A stretch of DNA of 64,000 nt from Candidatus Endomicrobiellum glyptotermitis (GTDB lineage: Bacteria; Elusimicrobiota; Endomicrobiia; Endomicrobiales; Endomicrobiaceae). How positions within the stretch are numbered: the first letter of the stretch is position 1; each line of letters starts with the position of its first letter. A model generated the notes under the pieces. The model was not told the DNA's origin and searched no databases. It saw only the letters and a list, made by a program, of their open reading frames with translations. The DNA is taken from assembly GCA_031267715.1 (NCBI GenBank), contig JAIRYQ010000001.1, positions 94,127 to 158,126 of the forward strand. Direction: 5' to 3'. Shown here one piece after another: positions 57,368 to 64,000 of this stretch. The translations under genes and the position numbers were made by a program.

Positions 57368-58342
57368 GTGAAGGCTTGGGATATTTTTTATAGAAACATT
57401 TTTCAAAATGATTTTATTATAGCGAAAGATAAGATTGTTTTAGCGATTTCAGGAGGAATGGACTCTGTTTGTATGTTGCACATGTTTTGGCGTCTTGCAA
57501 AGAAGGTGGATATTGATTTTTTAGTAGTAAATTTTAACCATGATTTAAGGAAAGAATCTTTAAAAGAAGCAAATATCGTGAAAAGTTTGGCATTAAAATT
57601 TGGAGTTAAGTGTTTCCTTGAAAAAATAGCTGTAAGAGAATACTCAAAGACTCATTTTATTTCAATCGAGGCAGCTGGAAGAGAATTAAGGTATTCAAAT
57701 CTTGAAAAAATAGCGAGTGAATACGGATGTAATAAAATTGCTACTGCACATAATGCAGATGATAATGCCGAAACTGTACTCATGTGGCTTTTGAGAGGAA
57801 CTGGAAATTTTATAGGTATACCCCAGAAAAGAGAACTAAAAAGAAACATTGCTGTAATACGTCCGTTGCTTCCGGTTAAAAGAAAATTGATAGAAGAATA
57901 TGTTAAGAGTCATAATCTTCAATTTTGTGTTGATAAGTCTAATTTTTCAGATATATATACAAGAAATAAAATAAGGTTGTCACTTATGCCTGTTTTTGAA
58001 AAGATAAATCCTATGTTTGTGGAACATATTTTTGCCCTAACTTGCATACAGAGCAGGGAAAATGCGTATTTGAATGAAATTTCAATCGGTTTCTTGAATA
58101 AATGTGTAAAATTGAAAAAAGATCGAATTTTGCTTGATTTGACGATGTTTTTACAGTATAATAGAGCCGTGCAGTTTAGGATTTTAAAAAACATATTGCC
58201 TCGACGTAAGTATAATTCATACATCAACTTTGTGATGCATAAGATTTTATCGTTAGATAGGACTACTTTTAAGTTATCTTCTGATTGGGTTTTTAAAATG
58301 ACGCCCAAGAGGGTTTGTTTTGTTAGGAGTAGGAATTTATAG
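57368..58342 (+). CDS. tilS: tRNA(Ile)-lysidine synthase
   Basis: Converts the C34 of tRNA-Ile(CAU) to lysidine so that it reads AUA. PP-loop 'AISGGMDSVCMLHM' near residues 27-40, then 'NFNHDLRKESLKEA', 'ATAHNADDNAETVLM' and 'RPLLPVKRKLIEEY'. I place the start at GTG 57368, with AAGG upstream, giving 324 residues; the frame is open back to 57254 inside mprF. This is the short form without the large C-terminal domains of E. coli TilS. The conserved order tilS-hpt-ftsH is kept, though hpt is broken. Confidence 0.9.
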   Translation: MKAWDIFYRNIFQNDFIIAKDKIVLAISGGMDSVCMLHMFWRLAKKVDIDFLVVNFNHDLRKESLKEANIVKSLALKFGVKCFLEKIAVREYSKTHFISIEAAGRELRYSNLEKIASEYGCNKIATAHNADDNAETVLMWLLRGTGNFIGIPQKRELKRNIAVIRPLLPVKRKLIEEYVKSHNLQFCVDKSNFSDIYTRNKIRLSLMPVFEKINPMFVEHIFALTCIQSRENAYLNEISIGFLNKCVKLKKDRILLDLTMFLQYNRAVQFRILKNILPRRKYNSYINFVMHKILSLDRTTFKLSSDWVFKMTPKRVCFVRSRNL

Positions 58343-58366
58343 AGAGAGGAGATATCGATAATATAT

Positions 58367-58760
58367 ATGGACGTTCTTTTTTTTGAAAAGTTAATACGAA
58401 CGAAAAAGAATCATTGAATTTGCGGATCATGATTATAAAATAGGGAAATCTTGATTGCTAAGGTTTCAGATTGTGATTTTATTTTTTGTGCTATTACGTC
58501 AGTGCGTGATTCAGAAAATGTAAAATCTAAAATGGATTTTATTTCATCAAGCTCATGTTTATGGGTGTGTCCAGCAGAAAAACAGAAGTGCTTCCAAAGT
58601 TTAAAGAGAAATGGTGTGTGTGTATGGATGTACCTACGTTGGATGGTATTGTTGAGAATGGCACGACTTTTGGGTTTTAATCATTTTTTAATCATTAGAG
58701 AAATTATTTCAAAAAAATCTAAAAGTGTTAGGGCTTGTACTTCGATTGATTAAAGATGTG
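58367..58760 (+). pseudogene. hpt: Broken hypoxanthine phosphoribosyltransferase
   Basis: Pieces in the family order but in several frames: ATG 58367 'MDVLFFEK', then 'ERKRIIEFADHDYKIGKS', 'KMDFISSSSC', 'DGIVENGTTFGF' (degenerate form of the PRPP loop 'DIVDTGxT'), and 'LIIREIISKKSKSVRACTS' matching the usual 'SVRVCTLLDK' region. Internal stops and frame changes rule out a functional protein. The intact enzyme salvages hypoxanthine or guanine with PRPP. Location between tilS and ftsH is the conserved place for hpt. Nothing else is seen in 58761-58935. Confidence 0.85.
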
Positions 58761-58935
58761 TGCGTAACCCCGGTTTCGTATATTTTGTTAAAGGATGGTA
58801 CCTGTTGTAGATGTATTTGTTCAGAAGCGACTGCTAGCTACGGGCAATGATTCTGTTGTTGTATAGGTTGTTTTGATTGTAATGGGTTTTTCAGGGAGTT
58901 GCCCTTTATACATGTAAATTAAAGGAGTTCGTTAG

Positions 58936-60846
58936 ATGAAAAAGAAAAATCCATGGTTTGTGTTTTTCTGGGTAATGCTGTTTATTGTTATATTTATGGT
59001 TTTTAATTCTGTTAAGCAGAGATCGCAGGATTTTGAACTCGAGTACTCTCAGTTTAAGCAGTATATAAGAGCGGGGAATATATCAAAGGTTTTAGTTGGT
59101 CCGGAACTCATTGGAGGATATTTTAGAGATAGTAATGGGGTTCTGAGAAAATTTAGGACTATTCCTATGACCGATCCTAATCTTGTAAAGGATATGGAGG
59201 ATAATAAAGTACCTGAATTTTCAGCTACAATGAAAAATGATTGGATTGGTCCTCTGCTATTGAATTGGGGGCCTATAATTCTTATACTTTTGTTCTGGTT
59301 TTGGATGTTGCGAGGTATGAGCGGTGGAAATAAACGAGCTATTTCCTTCGGAAAAGCGAAAGCAAAGCTTGCTGGGAAGAATAGCGTTGTGAAAAAAGTT
59401 ACTTTTAAAGATGTTGCGGGCTGCGGTGAAGCTAAAGAGGAGCTTAAGGAAATAATAGAATTTTTGAAAAATCCATCAAAATTTAAAAAACTTGGAGGAA
59501 AGATTCCTAAAGGCGTTTTACTTTTCGGATCACCTGGTACCGGGAAAACACTGCTTGCAAAAGCTGTTGCAGGTGAAGCTGGTGTGCCATTTTTTTCTTC
59601 TAGTGGTTCAGAATTTGTCGAAATGTTTGTAGGTGTTGGCGCTTCAAGAGTTAGGGATTTGTTTGAGCAAGGTAGAAAATCCGCACCGTGTTTACTATTT
59701 GTAGATGAAATTGATGCTGTGGGTAGACACAGGTTTGCAGGTATAGGAGGTGGGCATGATGAGAGAGAGCAGACGCTAAATCAACTTCTTGTTGAGATGG
59801 ACGGTTTTGAAACCAAAGAGGGTGTAATTTTGATTGCTGCAACGAATAGGCCGGATGTTTTAGACCCTGCACTTTTAAGACCGGGAAGATTTGATAGGCA
59901 AGTGGTAGTTCCAAGCCCTGATCTTAAAGATAGAGAAGAGATACTTAATGTGCATTCACGAAAGGTAAAACTTGGCTGCGATATAAACTTAAATGTTATT
60001 GCAAGAAGGACTCCGGGCTTCGTTGGTGCAGATCTTGCGAATGTTGTGAATGAAGGTGCTCTTCTTGCCGCGAGAGACAATCAGGAATCTGTAAGTATGC
60101 GAAATATGGAGGAAGCAATAGACAGGGTTATCGCTGGCCCTCAGAGGAAGTCTCGTTTAATGTCTGACAAAGAAAGACAAATTGTTGCTTATCACGAGGC
60201 GGGACATGCTCTTGTTGCGAAGTTTATGCCGACAGCAGATCCTGTTCATAAAGTTTCGATAACACCGCGAGGACTTGCTTTAGGATATACGCTTCAGTTG
60301 CCAGAAGAAGACAAATATTTATCTTCTAAAGCTGAGTTATCAGATAGTCTTGCAATATATATTGGTGGTCGCGCTGCTGAAGAACTCGTGTTTTCAGAGA
60401 TTACCACAGGTGCTCGAGATGACATATCCAAAGCTACTAGTGTAGCTATGAAAATGGTTACAGAATTCGGTATGAGTGATAAAATAGGTCCTATATCTCT
60501 AAAAGGTCCAGAGGAAGAGGTGTTTTTAGGGAGAGATATTTCAAGAGATGTGAGGCATTCTGGAAAAATTTCTGAACTTGTAGATGAGGAAGTTAAAGGT
60601 ATTATAGATAATGCAAAAAGTAGAGCTTCAAAGATTATCAAAGAAAATATGAACTTTTTAAATGAGATTGTGGATTGTCTTTTGGAAAGAGAAAGCTTGA
60701 GTGGCGAAGATATAGATAAAATAATAAAAGGAGAAGAATTAGTTTCTTTGTCTGAAAATACTTTAAATAACGATGTGGATGATAAAAAAGAAAGTATAGT
60801 TGAGAAAAAAGTTATAGATGAGCAGGTTTTAGAAAATAAAATATAA
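58936..60846 (+). CDS. ftsH: ATP-dependent zinc metalloprotease FtsH
   Basis: Membrane-bound AAA+ protease degrading misassembled membrane and short-lived regulatory proteins. 636 residues. Two membrane segments (about 7-23 and 108-127) flank a periplasmic loop; Walker A 'GSPGTGKT' is near 198, Walker B '[11 protein letters not shown]' follows, then the SRH region '[19 protein letters not shown]'. The zinc site '[12 protein letters not shown]' has HEAGH near 420. The acidic C-terminal tail is longer than the core family. folE starts one base after its stop. Confidence 0.96.
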   Translation: MKKKNPWFVFFWVMLFIVIFMVFNSVKQRSQDFELEYSQFKQYIRAGNISKVLVGPELIGGYFRDSNGVLRKFRTIPMTDPNLVKDMEDNKVPEFSATMKNDWIGPLLLNWGPIILILLFWFWMLRGMSGGNKRAISFGKAKAKLAGKNSVVKKVTFKDVAGCGEAKEELKEIIEFLKNPSKFKKLGGKIPKGVLLFGSPGTGKTLLAKAVAGEAGVPFFSSSGSEFVEMFVGVGASRVRDLFEQGRKSAPCLLFVDEIDAVGRHRFAGIGGGHDEREQTLNQLLVEMDGFETKEGVILIAATNRPDVLDPALLRPGRFDRQVVVPSPDLKDREEILNVHSRKVKLGCDINLNVIARRTPGFVGADLANVVNEGALLAARDNQESVSMRNMEEAIDRVIAGPQRKSRLMSDKERQIVAYHEAGHALVAKFMPTADPVHKVSITPRGLALGYTLQLPEEDKYLSSKAELSDSLAIYIGGRAAEELVFSEITTGARDDISKATSVAMKMVTEFGMSDKIGPISLKGPEEEVFLGRDISRDVRHSGKISELVDEEVKGIIDNAKSRASKIIKENMNFLNEIVDCLLERESLSGEDIDKIIKGEELVSLSENTLNNDVDDKKESIVEKKVIDEQVLENKI

Positions 60847-60847
60847 G

Positions 60848-61423
60848 GTGAAAACGTTTAACTTTAATAGAGAAAAGGCTCAGAAAGCTGTAAGACTTTT
60901 GCTTGAATCTTTTGGTGAAGACTTGGAGCGAGAGGGGCTTAAACGTACTCCGGAAAGAGTTGCGGATTTTTATAAAGGATTTCTGTCGGGTAATGGTATT
61001 GATCCTTTGAAACTTATTCCAGTGCATTATGTAACAGAGAATCATGAGGAAATAGTTCTTGTTAAAGATATTCCTTTCTATTCTATATGTGAGCATCACT
61101 TGCTTCCTTTTTTTGGTCAGGCAAATGTAGCATATATACCTAAAAAAGACAGAATAATTGGTGTGTCAAAAATTATAGAACTTGTTGAGGTTTTTGCGAG
61201 TAAACTGCAACTTCAGGAAAGGCTTATAAAGGAAATTGCAGATATTGTAATGCGATATGTAAAACCGCATGGTGTTATGGTTGTTGTTGAAGCAGAACAT
61301 TTATGCATGACTATGGGGAGTGTTAAGAAACCTGGTTCAAAGGTTATTACTTCTGCTATGCGTGGCGTATTTTTAAAAGATGTGAGAACTCGTTCTGAGG
61401 CTATGTCACTGTTGAAAGTGTAA
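60848..61423 (+). CDS. folE: GTP cyclohydrolase I
   Basis: First step of folate synthesis: GTP to 7,8-dihydroneopterin triphosphate. 191 residues. Zinc ligands Cys81 and His84 in 'SICEHHLLPFFG' and Cys153 in 'HLCMTMGSVKKPG'; 'LKRTPERVADFYKGF' is the typical N-terminal helix. GTG start right after ftsH, so translation is probably coupled. Followed by folP after 71 bases. Confidence 0.95.
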   Translation: MKTFNFNREKAQKAVRLLLESFGEDLEREGLKRTPERVADFYKGFLSGNGIDPLKLIPVHYVTENHEEIVLVKDIPFYSICEHHLLPFFGQANVAYIPKKDRIIGVSKIIELVEVFASKLQLQERLIKEIADIVMRYVKPHGVMVVVEAEHLCMTMGSVKKPGSKVITSAMRGVFLKDVRTRSEAMSLLKV

Positions 61424-61494
61424 AAAAAGTTATGTTTGGTTTTTTTAGAGAATTTTACGCATGAACTTAACTTTAAAAGTTGTTGCTCAATTGA

Positions 61495-62667
61495 ATGATT
61501 ATAAGAAAGGCAATTATTAATAATTTTAGCGATGCTTTAAAACTTGTAAAAAGTGTTGACTGTAGTTCTGGCGTACACAAGTTTCTTGCAGAAAAAGGTT
61601 TTATTAAACCGATAGTTGTTGAAGAAATAGACAATAGGGCGGCAAATGTTTTAAAACAAGAAGCTATTTCTGTCGGAGCGGATTCTATAGTAAGTATAGA
61701 CGTTAGTAAATTTAAATACGGTACGTCAAATACAGTTTTATTTGCTACCATAAATCAGATTAAAAAGTTAATAAGCAAGCTTGAATTACAACCATTTGGG
61801 TTAAAGAAAGTTGCTTTAGAACTTGATAAAATATTAAGTGAGAAAAAGGTTTTTAGATACGCTGATAAGTATCTTGATTTATCCCGCCCCATCGTTATGG
61901 GTATTATAAATATGGATCCCAATTCTTTTTCAGGAGATGGGCTTACAGATTCTGACAAGGCGCTTAGGCAAGCTATTGAGTTTGAGAAACTTGGTGCTAA
62001 GATGATAGATATAGGCGCAGAGTCTTCTAGGCCAGGCACAGATTTTATTGATGCAAAAACGGAAATAAAGAGATTAGTCCCTGCTCTAAAAAAAATAAGG
62101 AGGGATGTTTGTATTCCTGTTTCCGTGGATACTTATAAATATGAGACGGCAAAAGCAGCTCTTGACGAAGGTGCAGATATAGTGAATGATATTTTTGCTT
62201 TGAGAAGAGGCAGAGAAAAACTAGCAAAACTTGTTGCAGACACTAAAGCGGGCCTAATACTTATGCATATGAAAGGTATACCTAAAAACATGCAAATGTT
62301 TCCGTTCTATAAAAACTGTACATCAGAGGTGTATAAATTTCTTATGGAGCGCAAAAGATATGCGGTTAGTTTTGGTATATCTGAAGAATGTATTGCGGTT
62401 GATCCAGGTCCAGGTTTTGGAAAGAATTTAGAACACAATATTGAGTTGATAAAAAATATCAGCATTTTTTCAAGTCTTGGTGTGGTTGTGGGCGCAGTAT
62501 CGAGGAAGAAATTTATAAAAACTCTTGCTGGAGATGAGGATAAAACGGCTTTTATTGCTATGAATTTTCTTACGGCACTTTCAGGTGCCAACATTTTGAG
62601 AGTTCATGACGTAAAAGAAACAGTAAATGTTTTAAAAATAGTTGAAATTCTCCAGAAGTTGCAATGA
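61495..62667 (+). CDS. folP: Dihydropteroate synthase, long form
   Basis: Condenses the pterin pyrophosphate with p-aminobenzoate. 390 residues against 270-290 for the usual enzyme: an N-terminal extension of about 130 residues with 'NVLKQEAISVGADSIVS' and 'KLELQPFGLKKVA' is the known long-form architecture. The TIM barrel begins 'GIINMDPNSFSGDG' (usual 'NVTPDSFSDGG'), then 'DIGAESSRPGT', 'PVSVDTYKYETAKAAL', 'DPGPGFGKN' and 'RVHDVKE'. It lies in the order folE-folP, followed by the broken cdaA. The sulfonamide target loop 'ESSRPGT' is unchanged. Confidence 0.93.
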   Translation: MIIRKAIINNFSDALKLVKSVDCSSGVHKFLAEKGFIKPIVVEEIDNRAANVLKQEAISVGADSIVSIDVSKFKYGTSNTVLFATINQIKKLISKLELQPFGLKKVALELDKILSEKKVFRYADKYLDLSRPIVMGIINMDPNSFSGDGLTDSDKALRQAIEFEKLGAKMIDIGAESSRPGTDFIDAKTEIKRLVPALKKIRRDVCIPVSVDTYKYETAKAALDEGADIVNDIFALRRGREKLAKLVADTKAGLILMHMKGIPKNMQMFPFYKNCTSEVYKFLMERKRYAVSFGISEECIAVDPGPGFGKNLEHNIELIKNISIFSSLGVVVGAVSRKKFIKTLAGDEDKTAFIAMNFLTALSGANILRVHDVKETVNVLKIVEILQKLQ

Positions 62668-62744
62668 AAATTTTATTTAAATAGGTAAGGTTGTATATAG
62701 ATAGTGTGTGTATTATAATCTCACCGTATTTGGAGTTTCTGTTA

Positions 62745-63360
62745 AATGTTTACAATAAGTGTGTAGCTCTAGCTCCGTTGATGTCGTTGTGCTTGCAATA
62801 GTATTTTATAGAATTGTGTTCTAGTTATCAAGAAAACGAGGGCGATATAAATAATCTTTGGCATATTCATGATTTTGTTTTTTTTACGATAGTTGCAAAA
62901 TTTTTGCGATTAAAAGCATCATTGTGGATTTTAGAAAATTTCTGGTTTTCCGCGCAGTCATTATCTTTTCTGTTGTATTTCAAATTGAAATCAGAAATGT
63001 GTTAACTCAAGTTGGTGGACAGATTTACGGATTTAGACTAAAAATTAAAGATTCTTATGTGACTGAAATTATTGAAGTTGTGAGAGGTTTGAATATGTCT
63101 ATGGTAGGTAGAAAATATATCCATAGAGAACGAGGTGGACTTGAAAAATTTTACAGAGACTGGAATTATCTTTAAATGCAAATATTTCAAAAGAGTTATT
63201 GCTTCCAATTTTTAAGGCTAAATCTGCACCTTTGCATGATGGAGCTGTAATAATATTTAATGATAAAATTTCAGATGCTGGGTGTTTGCTCCCTCTGAGT
63301 TTTACTAAACTTTTGGAGCTTAAAGAAATAATTAATAGCAGTGGTGAATCTTTAAAATAA
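62745..63360 (+). pseudogene. cdaA: Broken diadenylate cyclase CdaA (c-di-AMP synthase)
   Basis: Family pieces in order across at least three frames: 'DVVVLAIVFYRIV', 'VIKKTRAI' then 'IIFGIFMILFFFTIVAKF', 'LRLKASLWILENFW', and after a frame change 'VVFQIEIRNVLTQVGG' and 'TEIIEVVRGLN' to 'RGGLEKFYRDWNYL' and a stop; then in another frame 'NISKELLLPIF', 'LHDGAVIIFN' with the DGA motif, and 'ISDAGCLLPLS'. The catalytic RHR block (GTRHRAA) is absent: the frame ends 'INSSGESLK' at 63360. It lies right after folP, the usual place for cdaA. Confidence 0.88.
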
Positions 63361-63362
63361 AA

Positions 63363-63500
63363 ATGAAAAAAATATATATCAAAATAAGGGAAGATCGGCC
63401 CCTTAAGTTAATTGCTTTAGGGATTGCTTTTTTGGTTTTGTAATTAACATAAGATGATTTATTAAATGAGTATTTTGTCCCTTTTGATAAGAGATTTAAT
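63363..63500 (+). pseudogene. Remnant of a YbbR/CdaR-type gene
   Basis: After the broken cdaA, ATG 63363 opens 'MKKIYIKIREDRPLKLIAL' continuing 'GIAFLVL' to a stop. This is the N-terminal membrane anchor of YbbR-domain proteins ('NWxLKLLALxxAxxLW'), normally directly after cdaA. The repeated YbbR domains are missing and pdxJ follows at once, so most of the gene is deleted. CdaR of this family modulates CdaA in Gram-positive bacteria. Confidence 0.7.
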
Positions 63501-63534
63501 TAATATGAAAGAAAGGAGGGTGTGATTTAATAAG

Positions 63535-64000
63535 ATGACAAAACTTGGAGTGAATATAGATCATGTAGCTGCGGTAAGGCAAATGAGGAGGGAAAATTTT
63601 CCTTCACTCGTTGAAGCTGCGGCGATTTGTGAGAAAAATGGAGCTGATAGTATAACTGTACATTTGAGAGAAGATAGACGGCATATTCAAGATAAAGATG
63701 TTTATGACTTGAAGGATTCTATTAACACGAATTTTAATCTTGAAATGGCTGCGAGTGGCGAGATGGTTAATATAGCTTTGGATGTAAGACCGGACTTTGT
63801 ATGCATAGTGCCTGAAAAAAGACAGGAACTTACAACGGAAGGTGGTCTTGATGTTAAAAGCCAGAAAGGCAAGCTTCTAAGCGTTGTCGACAGGCTTAAA
63901 AACGCTGGAATTGTTGTAAGTATGTTTATTGATGCGGATGTAGAACAGGTTTTGGCATCTAGTGATATAGGGGCTGATGTAGTAGAGTTCCATACAGGAC
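63535..64000 (+). CDS. pdxJ: Pyridoxine 5'-phosphate synthase, cut by the window end
   Basis: Forms pyridoxine 5'-phosphate from 1-deoxyxylulose 5-phosphate and the PdxA product, for the DXP-dependent PLP route. The first 155 residues are present, open to the window edge. 'KLGVNIDHVAAVRQMRR' is the signature N-terminus, then 'ITVHLREDRRHIQDKDV', 'NLEMAASGEMV', 'VCIVPEKRQELTTEGGLDV' and 'VSMFIDAD'. ATG 63535 follows a strong AAAGGAGGG site that is somewhat far (about 15 bases). PLP made here would serve enzymes such as Alr in this window. Confidence 0.95.
   Translation, partial: MTKLGVNIDHVAAVRQMRRENFPSLVEAAAICEKNGADSITVHLREDRRHIQDKDVYDLKDSINTNFNLEMAASGEMVNIALDVRPDFVCIVPEKRQELTTEGGLDVKSQKGKLLSVVDRLKNAGIVVSMFIDADVEQVLASSDIGADVVEFHTG

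Noticed and set aside
58451-58753. 100-residue open frame between tilS and ftsH
   Set aside because: Its translation includes hpt pieces out of register; the locus is a pseudogene, not a new gene.
62924-63175. Separate 83-residue membrane-like protein gene
   Set aside because: The sequence is the middle of CdaA in one of its shifted frames.

Overview
The window is AT-rich DNA from a small-genome bacterium with a Gram-negative envelope (lpxK, gmhA and gmhB are present). I read it as 'Candidatus Endomicrobium' (Elusimicrobiota, Endomicrobia), an endosymbiont of termite-gut flagellates, close to Ca. Endomicrobium trichonymphae. This rests on recognition of the protein family styles, the AT-richness, the gene order and the many decayed genes; I made no database comparison. 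About 12 kb (near one fifth) lies in 13 long gaps. Five of these gaps hold recognisable remnants of genes that are clearly broken.

Layout. 1-5028: tail of a probable pssA, GTP-type PEP carboxykinase, a broken Nudix hydrolase, aspS. 5029-10213: a broken 7TM-HD phosphohydrolase (pgpH/yqfF type), ybeY, recO, mnmA (minus strand) and a broken hydE-like radical SAM gene. 10214-14489: lpxK-gmhB, gpmA, pta. 14490-15939: a decayed region holding a very GC-rich hairpin. 15940-23057: an M48 protease, then tmk-holB-ricT-like-metG-tatD-radical SAM. 23843-25054 (minus): tRNA-Leu(CAA), a GNAT enzyme and an isolated 2-oxoacid:ferredoxin oxidoreductase gamma subunit. 25196-30374: heat-shock operon hrcA-grpE-dnaK-dnaJ behind a sigma70 promoter overlapping a CIRCE operator. 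30515-36828: rpsF-ssb-rpsR-rplI-dnaB-alr, then radA. 36895-43233 (mostly minus): tRNA(CAU)-aroB-aroQ and pepP-efp-accB-accC-gmhA, with a divergent cspA between the two groups. 44012-46233: folK-panB-panC. 47497-52327: uvrA, an AlkD-like glycosylase and a double HD-domain protein. 53502-58342: tRNA-Leu(CAG), an ABC ATPase, mprF, tilS. 58367-64000: broken hpt, ftsH, folE, folP, broken cdaA, broken ybbR, and the start of pdxJ.

How it fits together. Information processing, protein quality control, envelope synthesis and the supply of cofactors and aromatic precursors (folate, pantothenate, pyridoxal phosphate, shikimate route, biotin-dependent carboxylase) are intact, as expected for a nutritional symbiont. 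Purine salvage (hpt), a hydE-like hydrogenase-maturation gene, ADP-ribose pyrophosphatase and cyclic di-AMP turnover are decaying. The clearest new observation is that three members of the c-di-AMP pathway are all broken in this one window: the synthase CdaA, its YbbR/CdaR-type partner, and a PgpH-type phosphodiesterase. No CRISPR array, insertion sequence, prophage or toxin-antitoxin pair was recognised.
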